This document shows positions 30,657-38,239 of a stretch of DNA of 44,413 nucleotides, piece by piece. The notes below the pieces were generated by a model. That model saw only the letters and a program-made list of their open reading frames with translations. It was not told where the DNA came from and did not search any database. The stretch is from positions 1 to 44,413 of the forward strand of contig JAEWPH010000086.1 in assembly GCA_023460715.1 (NCBI GenBank), written 5' to 3'. Positions within the stretch are counted from its first letter, which is position 1; the number at the start of each line of letters is the position of its first letter. Position numbers and translations under genes: made by a program. This DNA is from Pseudomonadota bacterium (GTDB taxonomy: Bacteria; Pseudomonadota; Gammaproteobacteria; Burkholderiales; Burkholderiaceae_C).

Positions 30657-30715
30657 GGAACCTCTGCCCCCATCGAGCGGAGGGGTGCGCTGCGGTGGTC
30701 TGCGCAGAGGTTACC
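30657..30715. other. imperfect inverted repeat between convergent fecA-like and hslO genes
   Basis: GGAACCTCTGC (from 30657) pairs with GCAGAGGTTACC (30704-30715) with a single bulged A. The loop itself contains CCCC/GGGG and TGCGC/GCGCA pairings. There is no U-run, so a classical terminator is unlikely. The 162-bp gap otherwise holds only repeat copy R5. Confidence 0.45.
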
Positions 30716-30731
30716 CAGTGGCGCCATCGCT

Positions 30732-30789
30732 CACAAAAATATAGCTGCCAGCGCTTTATGTACCGGCCCTGGCGGCCGTTTTGGCCCCA
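30732..30789 (+). repeat. dispersed repeat, copy R5
   Basis: ATATAGCTGCCAGCGCTTTA ... CTGGCGGCCGTTTTGGCCCC: AGCTGC arm, GCGCTT core and the GGCCGnTTTGGC tail of the repeat family. It ends 4 nt before the hslO stop codon. Confidence 0.75.
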
Positions 30790-30793
30790 AAGA

Positions 30794-31783
30794 TCACTGC
30801 ACGGCATCCGTGCCCGGCGGCAGGTGCATCTTGCCCGTGAACACCTGCGCCGCATCCACTGCGTCGTAGCGGTACTGCTGCCCGCAGTACTCGCAGGCCA
30901 CCTCAATCTCGCCCCGCTCGGCCAGGATGCTCTCGGCCTCCTCGGGGCCCAGGCTGCGGAGCATGGCGCTCACCCGCTCCCGGCTGCAGGTACAGGCAAA
31001 GCGCGGCGCGTCCTCGCCCTGGCGGGGGGCGAAGCGCAGCAGCTTCTCTTCCCAGAACAGCCGGTGCAGGATGGTGTCCACGTCCAGCGACAGCAGTTCC
31101 TCGCGCGTCAGGCTGGCCGCCAGCGTGGCGATGCGGTTGTAGTCCTCGTTGCGGCCGATCTGGTCTTCGTTCTCGCCATGGCTCATCTCTGCGGCCAGGT
31201 TGCCTTCGCCCTTGATCGGCATGCGCTGGATCAGCAGCCCCGCAGCCACCTTGTCGTTGGCCGCCAGAACCAGCGTCGTGTCGAGTTGCTCGGACTGCAG
31301 CATGTAGTGCTGCAGCACATCGCTCAGGCGCTCCAGCTTCTCGCCGTGGTCGCCGTTCAGCGGCACCACGCCCTGGTAGGGCTGCTGTCCGGGCATGCGG
31401 TCTTTCGGGTCGAGCGTGATGGCGCAGCGGCCCACGCCGCCCACGTTCACCATCTGGGGCAGGCCGGCCTGCGGCGGCAGTTCGCCGGTGATGGATGCCG
31501 TCGCCCGCAGGCTCAGGTCGGACTGCACCTCCGCCACGGCGAGCTTGACCGGACCGTCCCCGAAGATCTGCAGCACGAGCGCGCCGTTGAACTTGATGTT
31601 GGACTGCATGAGCACGCCGGCTGCCGCCATCTCGCCCAGCAGTTCACGCACGGGCTCCGGGTAGGCGCCGGTGGCGGTGTTGTTGGCGCGGCGCGCGAGG
31701 ATGTCGGTCCACGCGTCCGTCAGGCGCACCACCATGCCGCGCACCGGCAGGCCATCGAAAAGAAACTTGTGGAGTTCAGACAC
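30794..31783 (-). CDS. hslO: redox-regulated chaperone Hsp33
   Basis: A 329-residue cytosolic holdase chaperone activated by oxidation. It starts with GTG at 31783 behind AGGAAG. The N-terminal substrate domain begins SELHKFLFDGLPVRGMVVRL. The C-terminal zinc/redox switch has all four cysteines: C264-x-C266 (FACTCSRERV) and C297-x2-C300 (VACEYCGQQY). Oxidation to two disulphides with zinc release unfolds the linker and activates the chaperone. Slightly longer than E. coli Hsp33 (about 290), usual for betaproteobacteria. It follows the gamma-carbonic-anhydrase-like gene by 43 nt on the same strand. Confidence 0.95.
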   Translation of the reverse strand: MSELHKFLFDGLPVRGMVVRLTDAWTDILARRANNTATGAYPEPVRELLGEMAAAGVLMQSNIKFNGALVLQIFGDGPVKLAVAEVQSDLSLRATASITGELPPQAGLPQMVNVGGVGRCAITLDPKDRMPGQQPYQGVVPLNGDHGEKLERLSDVLQHYMLQSEQLDTTLVLAANDKVAAGLLIQRMPIKGEGNLAAEMSHGENEDQIGRNEDYNRIATLAASLTREELLSLDVDTILHRLFWEEKLLRFAPRQGEDAPRFACTCSRERVSAMLRSLGPEEAESILAERGEIEVACEYCGQQYRYDAVDAAQVFTGKMHLPPGTDAVQ

Positions 31784-31826
31784 CGTGGGACTTCCTGATG
31801 AGATGTGAAAGCGCTGCCCGGCCGTA

Positions 31827-32351
31827 TCAGCCGGTCTTGCGCAAGCCGGCGCGGAAACGCCGGGCGTTGTCGATATAGGTCTGCGCACTCTTGCGCAGGC
31901 CTTCCATTTGTTCGGGCGTCAGCTGGCGAACGGCCTTGGCGGGGCTGCCGAGGATCATCGATCCATCGGGAAACTCCTTGCCCTCCGTGACCAGTGCCCC
32001 GGCGCCGACCAGGCAGTTCTTGCCGATCCTGGCTCCGTTGAGCACCACCGCACCGATGCCGATCAGCGATTCGTCGCCCACCGTACAGCCGTGCAGCACG
32101 ACCTTGTGGCCCACCGTCACGCGCTCACCCAGCGTCAGCGGCTGGCCGTGGTCGGAGTGCAGCACGCTGCCGTCCTGCACATTCGTGCCCGCGCCGATGG
32201 TCAGCGTCTCGTTGTCGCCGCGCAGCACGGCGCCGAACCAGATGCTGGCATTGTCCCCCAGCACCACGTTGCCCATGACCTCGGCGCTGTCGGCCACCCA
32301 GGCCGATTCCGCCACGCGCGGCGCCACGCCGTCCAGTTCGTACAAAGCCAT
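31827..32351 (-). CDS. gamma-carbonic anhydrase-like hexapeptide-repeat protein
   Basis: A 174-residue left-handed beta-helix protein of the YrdA/PaaY/gamma-CA group. The start at 32351 (MALYELDGVAPRV) is preceded by AGGAGA. Hexapeptide repeats run from SAEVMGNVVLGDNASIWFGA onward. RGDNETLTIGAGTNVQDGSV and HSDHGQPLTLGE carry a metal-ligand His, and GHKVVLHGCTVGDESLIGIG carries further His ligands. Members bind Zn or Fe; carbonic anhydrase activity is often weak or absent, so function is open. Probably an operon with hslO downstream; divergent from the DUF455 gene (104 bp between starts). Confidence 0.9.
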   Translation of the reverse strand: MALYELDGVAPRVAESAWVADSAEVMGNVVLGDNASIWFGAVLRGDNETLTIGAGTNVQDGSVLHSDHGQPLTLGERVTVGHKVVLHGCTVGDESLIGIGAVVLNGARIGKNCLVGAGALVTEGKEFPDGSMILGSPAKAVRQLTPEQMEGLRKSAQTYIDNARRFRAGLRKTG

Positions 32352-32442
32352 GTTGTCTCCTGTAGTGGTTGGAATGGGGGAAACGGCGCCGTGCGCCCTC
32401 AAGTAGCAGGGCGCCGACCACCAGAGTCGTGAAGAGCCTCCC

Positions 32443-32448
32443 TAGAAT
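32443..32448 (+). promoter_or_regulatory. -10-like hexamer before the DUF455 gene
   Basis: TAGAAT ends 7 nt before the ATG at 32456; no good -35 match. It would predict a leaderless or near-leaderless mRNA. Confidence 0.3.
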
Positions 32449-32455
32449 TGTAGGG

Positions 32456-33259
32456 ATGGAGCTTCGTGAACGTGCTCTGCAGGTCCTGTGCCTGGCAGAC
32501 CCTGACCAAAAATCGGCTGCTGCGCTTGACATGTATGCGCGGGCAGCTACTTTTTCAATAGCACCCCTGGCGCCCGAGCCCCCCGTCGATCCTGCCGCAC
32601 TGCCGGGGCGGCCCGACCGGCCGGAGCTGCGTCCCCACACGGAAGTGGCGCGGCGCTCGCCCGCTACCCCGGCAGGCCGCGCGGTGCTTATGCATGCCAT
32701 CGCGCACATCGAGTTCAACGCCATCAACCTGGCGCTCGACGCCATCTGGCGCTTCGACGGCCTGCCAGCGCCCTTCTACCTGGACTGGCTTCGCGTGGCC
32801 GCCGAGGAAGCCAAGCACTTCCGCCTGCTGCGCGACCACCTGCGCACGCTGGGCCACGACTACGGCGACTTTCCCGCCCACCAGGGACTGTGGACCATGT
32901 GCGAGAAGACGGCGCACGACGCCGTGGCCCGCATGGCGCTGGTGCCGCGCACGCTCGAAGCCCGCGGACTGGACGCCACGCCTCAGATCCAGCGCAAACT
33001 GCGGCAGGTGGGCACACCTGACGCCTTGGCGGCGGTGGACATCCTGGACGTCATCCTGCGCGAGGAGGTCGGACATGTAGCCATTGGTAACCATTGGTAT
33101 CGCTGGCTGTGTGACCGGGAGGGGTTGGAGCCCGAAAGCCATTACGCCGTCCTGGTGCGCCGGTACGAGGCCCCGCGTCTCAAGCCGCCCTTCAACGATG
33201 CGGCCCGGCGCGCCGCCGGCTTCACCGACGCCGAGCTCGAGTGGTTGCAGCACGGTTGA
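32456..33259 (+). CDS. DUF455 ferritin-like protein with repeat-encoded N-terminal segment
   Basis: A 267-residue DUF455 protein. The family has a ferritin-like four-helix bundle; ligands are visible in HAIAHIEFNAINLALD, VAAEEAKHFRLLRDHL and LREEVGHVAIGNHWY (two ExxH pairs plus Glu and His), suggesting a di-iron centre. The tail ends FTDAELEWLQ. The start at 32456 (MELRERALQVLCLADP) is chosen because the upstream frame runs back into the divergent gene's leader. Residues 17-39 are encoded by a copy of the dispersed repeat (R6), read in frame. The metal site is intact, so the protein is probably functional. Biological role unknown. Confidence 0.88.
   Translation: MELRERALQVLCLADPDQKSAAALDMYARAATFSIAPLAPEPPVDPAALPGRPDRPELRPHTEVARRSPATPAGRAVLMHAIAHIEFNAINLALDAIWRFDGLPAPFYLDWLRVAAEEAKHFRLLRDHLRTLGHDYGDFPAHQGLWTMCEKTAHDAVARMALVPRTLEARGLDATPQIQRKLRQVGTPDALAAVDILDVILREEVGHVAIGNHWYRWLCDREGLEPESHYAVLVRRYEAPRLKPPFNDAARRAAGFTDAELEWLQHG
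32504..32572 (-). repeat. dispersed repeat inside the DUF455 coding sequence, copy R6
   Basis: CCAAAAATCGGC, then GCGCTTGACATGTATGCGCG, GGCAGCTA and TTTTTCAATAGCA. The core differs from the reverse complement of intergenic copy R3 at about 2 of 28 positions. Translated in frame it reads DQKSAAALDMYARAATFSIA. Confidence 0.85.
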
Positions 33260-33394
33260 CGCGGTCGGCATCGCGAACCACCATCCGTTCCTACAATGGG
33301 CGCAGCGGTCCTCGCGGCGCCCGCCCCTTTCGACTGCAGTGCGCCCGCCCGCTGGCGGCAGAACCCGCGGCGCGTTCCTCTCCCCGTATCCCTT

Positions 33395-34675
33395 ATGTCC
33401 TCCACCACGTCCATCGCCGCCTTCGAGCCCCCCGCCTCCCCCACTGCGCCGACCGGAACAACCGGCGCCATGATCGCCCGCCAGGCCATCGTCAACGCCC
33501 AGCAGGCCGTCATCGGCTACGAACTCTTCAACCGCTCTCGCGCCAGCGTGGCCCATACGGCCGCCAGCGATGTCATCCTGGTGTTCACGGCGCTGTCGCA
33601 TGCCGGCACCGAAGACCTGGTCGGCAAGAAGCTCATCTTCGTCAACTGCACCCACGAAAGCCTGGCCGGCGGCCACCTGGAACTGGTGGACCCGGACAAG
33701 GTCGTGCTGGAGATTCCGCCGCTGGGCCATGCCGCCGCCGAGGAAGTGAGCATGCGCCTGCCCATCCTGACGGGGCTGCGGGAGCGGGGCTTCCACCTCG
33801 CGTTCAACCACACCGTGCTGGAGTCGGCCTACGCCCCCTGGCTACCGCTGGCCGACTACATCAAGCTCGATCTTTCGGTGCTGGCCCACGACCAGCTGGC
33901 CGTGCTCATCAACTACGCCGGCCGGCACTCCACCGCCGAGCTGATCGCCGAAAAGGTCGAAACCGCCCAGCAGTACGACATGGTGTCCAGCAAGGGCGTG
34001 CAGCTGTTCCAGGGCTACTGGTTCTCGCGCCCTGCCCTGGTGGAGGCCAAACTGCTCACGCCCGCGCAAGGCAGCATCATCCAGCTCATCAACCTGGTGC
34101 GTAACCAGGCCAGCACTGACGAGATCGAGGAAGTGCTCAAGAAGGACCCTGGGCTGGCCTTCAACCTGATGCGGCTGATCAACTCGTCCGGCTTCGGACT
34201 GTCGCGCGAGGTGACGTCCTTCCGCCAGGCCGTGATGCTGATGGGGCTGAAGAAACTCTTCCGCTGGGCTGCGCTGCTGCTCACGGCCTCGCGCAACGGC
34301 GGCATTCCCTCCTCCATAGGCTCCAACGCCGTGGTGCGGGGGCGGCTGATGGAACTGCTCGCACAGGACATCCTGCCCGCAGAGGAAGCCGACCAGGCCT
34401 TCGTGGTCGGCATCTTCTCCATGCTGGACGTGATGCTGAGCATGCCGCTCGCCTCCGCCGTCGGCCTGCTGCACATGCCCGAGGCGGTGGCCGAAGCGCT
34501 GTTGCACCGCACCGGCGTGCTTGGCGACCTGCTGACGCTCACGGAGGCGTGCGAGACCAGCAACGACGAGATCTTCGACCAGACAGCGACCCGCCTGGGC
34601 CTGAGCAGCCAGCAGATCAATTGGGCCCACCTGCAGGCGCTGGCCTGGGCCGACCATCTTTCGGACGAGGGCTGA
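33395..34675 (+). CDS. EAL-HDOD signalling protein, tandem copy 1
   Basis: A 426-residue two-domain protein of the YuxH type. Residues about 28-210 are an EAL-like domain: ARQAIVNAQQAVIGYELFNR at the EAL strand (the catalytic Glu-Ala-Leu is replaced by YELF), VVLEIPPL, ADYIKLDLS, and AEKVETAQQYDMVSSKGVQ-LFQGYWFSRP. Catalytic acidic residues are therefore incomplete, and c-di-GMP hydrolysis is unlikely. Residues about 220-410 are an HDOD domain: LINLVRNQASTDEIEEVLKKDP, LMRLINSSGFGLSREVTSFR, VMLMGLKKLFRWAALLL, FVVGIFSMLDVML. The gene starts at MSSTTSIAAF with no clear ribosome site; TACAAT at 33292-33297 may be a -10. A paralogue follows 57 nt later. Confidence 0.88.
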   Translation: MSSTTSIAAFEPPASPTAPTGTTGAMIARQAIVNAQQAVIGYELFNRSRASVAHTAASDVILVFTALSHAGTEDLVGKKLIFVNCTHESLAGGHLELVDPDKVVLEIPPLGHAAAEEVSMRLPILTGLRERGFHLAFNHTVLESAYAPWLPLADYIKLDLSVLAHDQLAVLINYAGRHSTAELIAEKVETAQQYDMVSSKGVQLFQGYWFSRPALVEAKLLTPAQGSIIQLINLVRNQASTDEIEEVLKKDPGLAFNLMRLINSSGFGLSREVTSFRQAVMLMGLKKLFRWAALLLTASRNGGIPSSIGSNAVVRGRLMELLAQDILPAEEADQAFVVGIFSMLDVMLSMPLASAVGLLHMPEAVAEALLHRTGVLGDLLTLTEACETSNDEIFDQTATRLGLSSQQINWAHLQALAWADHLSDEG

Positions 34676-34698
34676 GCGGCCCGTTCGCCCCCTGCTTC

Positions 34699-34704
34699 TA
34701 GAAT
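34699..34704 (+). promoter_or_regulatory. -10-like hexamer between the two EAL-HDOD genes
   Basis: TAGAAT 28 nt before the second gene's ATG; suggests that copy 2 can also be transcribed on its own. No strong -35 match. Confidence 0.3.
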
Positions 34705-34732
34705 CCCCGTATCCACTGCCTCCTAGCGCCTC

Positions 34733-36025
34733 ATGTCGAGCACATCCGATCAAGCCCCTGCCGCCGCTGACCCTTCCGCCGCTTCCGACGCGGCCGCAGA
34801 TGCCGGCAACCAGATCATCATCGCCCGCCAGGCCATCCTGGACGAGCAGCGCGCCGTGTTCGGCTACGAGCTCTTCGACCGCTCCACCGCCGCCGACGCG
34901 CACACCGCCGCCAGCGACGCCGCCCTGCTGTTCAACGCGCTCTCGTATGCCGGGACCGAAGCACTGGTCGGCAAGAAGACCGTCTTCATCAACTGCACCC
35001 ATGAGAGCCTGGCCGGCGGCCACCTGGAGCTGATCCACCCCGAGAAGGTGGTGCTGGAAGTCCCCACCCTCGCCGACGGCGCCACGCCCGAAGACATCGC
35101 GGGCCGCGTGCCCACGCTGGAGGCGCTGCGCGCCCGGGGCTTCCGCCTGGCGTTCAACCAGAACGTGCTGCGCCGCTCCTACGCCAGCTGGCTGCCCCTT
35201 GCCGCCTTCATCAAGCTGGACATGCAGGCCTTCAAAACCGAGCTGACCGAGCCGCTGGTGAAGTTCGCCCGCCAGTACACGCAGGCCACGCTGGTGGCCG
35301 AGAAAGTGGAAACCGCCGAGCAGCACGAGCGCATGGCGGGCCTGGGCGTGAAGCTGTTCCAGGGCTACTGGTTCGCCAAGCCGGCGCTGGTGAAGGCGCA
35401 GACCATCCGCCCCTCGCAGGCGACCATCATTCAGCTCATCAACCTGGTGCGCAAACAGGCCACTACGGCAGAGATCGAGGAGCTGCTGAAGAAGGACCCG
35501 ACGCTGTCCTTCAACCTGCTGCGCTTCATCAACTCGTCGGGCTTCGGCCTGTCCTGCGAAGTCACGTCCTTCCGCCACGCGGTGATGATCCTGGGCCTCA
35601 AGAAGCTCTTCCGCTGGGCGGCACTGCTGATGACCACCTCGCGTGCCAGCGGGTCGCCCCCGGCGGTAGGGCAGACGGCCGTAGTGCGCGGCCGCCTCAT
35701 GGAATTGCTGGCCGCCGAGCTGCTGCCCCCCGAGGAGTGCGACAACGCCTTCGTGGTGGGCGTGTTCTCGCTGCTGGACACCATGCTGGGCGTGCCGCTG
35801 GAAAAGGCGCTGGAATCCGTGGCGCTGCCACAGCCCGTGGTGGACGCGCTGCTGCACAACACCGGCGTGTTCGCACCGTTCCTGGAGCTGACGAAGGCCT
35901 GCGAGAGCGGCGACGACGTCGCCTTCGCACGCGCCGCGGATGCGCTGCACCTGTCCAACCGCCAGGTGAACTGGGCGCACCTGCAGGCGCTGACCTGGGC
36001 CGAGGGACTGGGCGGCGAAGACTGA
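34733..36025 (+). CDS. EAL-HDOD signalling protein, tandem copy 2
   Basis: A 430-residue paralogue of the preceding protein with the same layout: Ala/Asp-rich leader (1-24), degenerate EAL domain (ARQAILDEQRAVFGYELFDR, VVLEVPTL, AAFIKLDMQ, AEKVETAEQHERMAGLGVK-LFQGYWFAKP) and HDOD domain (LINLVRKQATTAEIEELLKKDP, LLRFINSSGFGLSCEVTSFR, ILGLKKLFRWAALLMTTS). Long identical blocks with copy 1 show a fairly recent duplication, while the N-terminus and the C-terminal helices differ. Like copy 1 it lacks the EAL catalytic signature. HDOD proteins usually act as scaffolds in motility or stress signalling. Convergent with the Bug gene at 36147; the 121-bp gap is a GC-rich stretch with no clear terminator. 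Confidence 0.88.
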   Translation: MSSTSDQAPAAADPSAASDAAADAGNQIIIARQAILDEQRAVFGYELFDRSTAADAHTAASDAALLFNALSYAGTEALVGKKTVFINCTHESLAGGHLELIHPEKVVLEVPTLADGATPEDIAGRVPTLEALRARGFRLAFNQNVLRRSYASWLPLAAFIKLDMQAFKTELTEPLVKFARQYTQATLVAEKVETAEQHERMAGLGVKLFQGYWFAKPALVKAQTIRPSQATIIQLINLVRKQATTAEIEELLKKDPTLSFNLLRFINSSGFGLSCEVTSFRHAVMILGLKKLFRWAALLMTTSRASGSPPAVGQTAVVRGRLMELLAAELLPPEECDNAFVVGVFSLLDTMLGVPLEKALESVALPQPVVDALLHNTGVFAPFLELTKACESGDDVAFARAADALHLSNRQVNWAHLQALTWAEGLGGED

Positions 36026-36146
36026 GCCGCAAGGCCGCGCCCCCGGCGCGGCGCCGGGCGCCGGGCGCCGAGCAACCGGCTGCCAGTCATCAGTCCAGCC
36101 ACGCTGCCGCGCCCCCATCGCCTGCGCAGCGCAGCCGGCCCACCCC

Positions 36147-37136
36147 TCAGTTCATCTGAATGTTCGCCGCGCGGATGATGCGCGCGTTGGTTTCCGACTC
36201 GGCGGCGATCTGCCGCGCAAAGTCCGCGGCCCTGCCGCCGGTGGGCACGTTGTCCGTGGCTTCCAGACGGGCTTTCATGTCGGGCAGTGCCAGGGCCTTG
36301 TTGATCTCTGCATTCAGACGCTCCAGCACGGGCGCAGGCGTCTGCGCGGGCGCGAAGACGCCGAACTGCGAGCTCATGTTGGCCGCCGGAAAGCCCAACT
36401 CGGCGAGCGTGGGCACATCGGGCAGCGTCTCCAGCCGCTTGGGGGCACCCACGGCCAGCGCCTGCAGCTTGCCGGCCTTCATCTGCTGCATCACCGCCGG
36501 GCCGGCGTTCGTCGACAGCACCTCGAACTGCCCGCTCAGCGCATCGTTGAGCTGCTGGCCGCCGCCCTTGTAGGGCACATGCGTGATCTGCAGCTTGCCG
36601 GTCAGCATGATCTGCTCGAGCATGATGTGGCCCAGGGACGCCAGCCCCGACGTGGCCCAGCGCACCTCGCCCGGCCGGGCCTTGGCAGCGGCCAGCAACT
36701 GGCGGAAGTCCTTGGCGCCGGTGGCGGGGGTGCCCATCAGCAGCACGGGGGAATACATGACGCTGGCCACGGGCGCGATGTCACGGGCCGGGTCGAAGGG
36801 CGACTTGCCCAGGTGCGGATTCAGCACCAGCGGGCTGATGGCGGAAAAGCCCAGCGTGTAGCCGTCCGGTGCGGCCTTGGCCACCATGTCCATGCCGATG
36901 CTGCCTCCGGCACCGGCCTTGTTCTCCACCACCACGGGCGTGTGCAGCTGGGACGACAGCTTGTCGCCCAGGGCCCGGGCCACCACGTCGCTGACGCCGC
37001 CCGCGGGGTAGGCCACGATGATGCGGATCGGCTTGGACGGCCAGGCAGGGGCCTGGGCCAGGGCAGAGAAGGGAAGGCCTGCGGCGAACAGGGCGGGCAG
37101 ACCGGCCAGCAGGCGGCGGCGAAGGTGTCGAGGCAT
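36147..37136 (-). CDS. Bug-type tripartite tricarboxylate transporter binding protein (1)
   Basis: A 329-residue periplasmic solute-binding protein of the TctC/Bug family. The start at 37136 gives a twin-Arg-like basic N-terminus (MPRHLRRRLLAGLPALFAAG) and a signal peptide ending ALAQA. Mature protein: WPSKPIRIIVAYPAGGVSDVVARAL (first ligand loop), [48 protein letters not shown] and PDVPTLAELGF. Ligands are usually carboxylates or aromatic acids; no TctA/TctB membrane genes are adjacent, so it is an orphan. Follows gene (2) by 68 nt in the same direction. The leader contains a G8 run at 37165-37172. Confidence 0.9.
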   Translation of the reverse strand: MPRHLRRRLLAGLPALFAAGLPFSALAQAPAWPSKPIRIIVAYPAGGVSDVVARALGDKLSSQLHTPVVVENKAGAGGSIGMDMVAKAAPDGYTLGFSAISPLVLNPHLGKSPFDPARDIAPVASVMYSPVLLMGTPATGAKDFRQLLAAAKARPGEVRWATSGLASLGHIMLEQIMLTGKLQITHVPYKGGGQQLNDALSGQFEVLSTNAGPAVMQQMKAGKLQALAVGAPKRLETLPDVPTLAELGFPAANMSSQFGVFAPAQTPAPVLERLNAEINKALALPDMKARLEATDNVPTGGRAADFARQIAAESETNARIIRAANIQMN

Positions 37137-37204
37137 GGAGATGGCGAAAAGCGTGGAGAAAAGAGGGGGGGGAGCGGTCGCCGCGGGGCGCCGCACCTGC
37201 CGGA

Positions 37205-38179
37205 TCAGTCGGCCAGCTGCAGCTTGCGCTCGCGGATCAGGCGCGACCACTTCTCATTGTCGCCTTTCACGAAGGCCTCGAACTCGGCCGGGCCGGCCGG
37301 ATGCACCTCGGAGCCCGCCGCAGCGAACTTGGACTGCACCTCGGGCTGTGCCAGCGCGCGCGCCAGTTCGCGCGACAGGCGCTCCGTCACCTCGCGCGGC
37401 ATACCGGCCGGGCCCACCAGGCCCTGGAAGCCCACGGACTCCATGGCGCCCAGGCCCAGCTCGCGCACCGTGGGCACGTCGGGCAGCTGCGGGTCGCGGC
37501 GCGGTCCGGTCACGGCCAGGGCCTTGAGCTTGCCGCCCTTGATCTGCGGCAGCAGCACCGTGCCCGCATCGATGAGCAGCTGGGTCTGCCCGCCGATCAG
37601 GTCCTGGATGGCGGGGGCGCTGCCCTTGTACGGCACGTGGGTCACGTTCAGGCCGGTGGCCTGGTTCATCAGCTCGCCGTTGAGGTGGGTCGAGGTGCCC
37701 GCGCCGCCCGAGGCGAAATTGGCCTGGCCGCCCTGCCCCTTGGCCCATTCCACCCAGCCGCGCAGGTCCTTGGCGGGATGGTCGGGCCGGGTCACCGCGA
37801 TGTAGCTGCCCAGGCTGATCTGCCCGATGTAGGTGAACTGGCGCACCGGGTCGTACGGCATCTTCTTCTGCAGGTACGGCGCGATGGCGAAGGGCCCCGT
37901 GTTGGCCAGCAGCAGCGTGTAGCCGTCCGGCGCGGCGCGGGTGAGCTCGGTCGCGGCGATCATGCCGCCGGCGCCCGGCTTGTAGTCCATCACGATCTGC
38001 TGGCCCAGTGCGGCCTGCAGCGGCATCTGCACGGTGCGTGCGGTGAAGTCGATACCGCCGCCCGGCGGGTAGCCGATGATGAGGCGGATGGGCTTGGCCG
38101 AGGGCCAGGCCTGGGCGCACGCGGCGGTGGACAGCAGCGCCATCGCGCAGGCGCCGGCCCATTGCTTGAAACGGGTCAT
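37205..38179 (-). CDS. Bug-type tripartite tricarboxylate transporter binding protein (2)
   Basis: A 324-residue Bug-family binding protein. Signal peptide MTRFKQWAGACAMALLSTAA ends CAQA before WPSAKPIRLIIGYPPGGGIDF. Second loop: VMDYKPGAGGMIAATELTRA-APDGYTLLLANTGPF. Central THVPYKGSAPAIQDLIGGQ and C-terminal PDVPTVRELGLGAMESVGFQG. The PPGGGIDF loop differs from that of its neighbours ([16 protein letters not shown]), suggesting a different ligand. It lies 60 nt downstream of xerD and upstream of gene (1), so xerD-(2)-(1) may be one transcript. Confidence 0.9.
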   Translation of the reverse strand: MTRFKQWAGACAMALLSTAACAQAWPSAKPIRLIIGYPPGGGIDFTARTVQMPLQAALGQQIVMDYKPGAGGMIAATELTRAAPDGYTLLLANTGPFAIAPYLQKKMPYDPVRQFTYIGQISLGSYIAVTRPDHPAKDLRGWVEWAKGQGGQANFASGGAGTSTHLNGELMNQATGLNVTHVPYKGSAPAIQDLIGGQTQLLIDAGTVLLPQIKGGKLKALAVTGPRRDPQLPDVPTVRELGLGAMESVGFQGLVGPAGMPREVTERLSRELARALAQPEVQSKFAAAGSEVHPAGPAEFEAFVKGDNEKWSRLIRERKLQLAD

Positions 38180-38239
38180 GTCGTGGTCTCCTGTGGTCGC
38201 CGTGATCGTGCTCCGGATGGCGCGAGACGCAAGCAGGAC

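Noticed and set aside
36026..36146. GC-rich palindromic stretch after the second EAL-HDOD gene as a terminator
   Set aside because: The GGCGCC/CGCCGGGCGCC runs can pair in many ways but no U-run follows on either strand.
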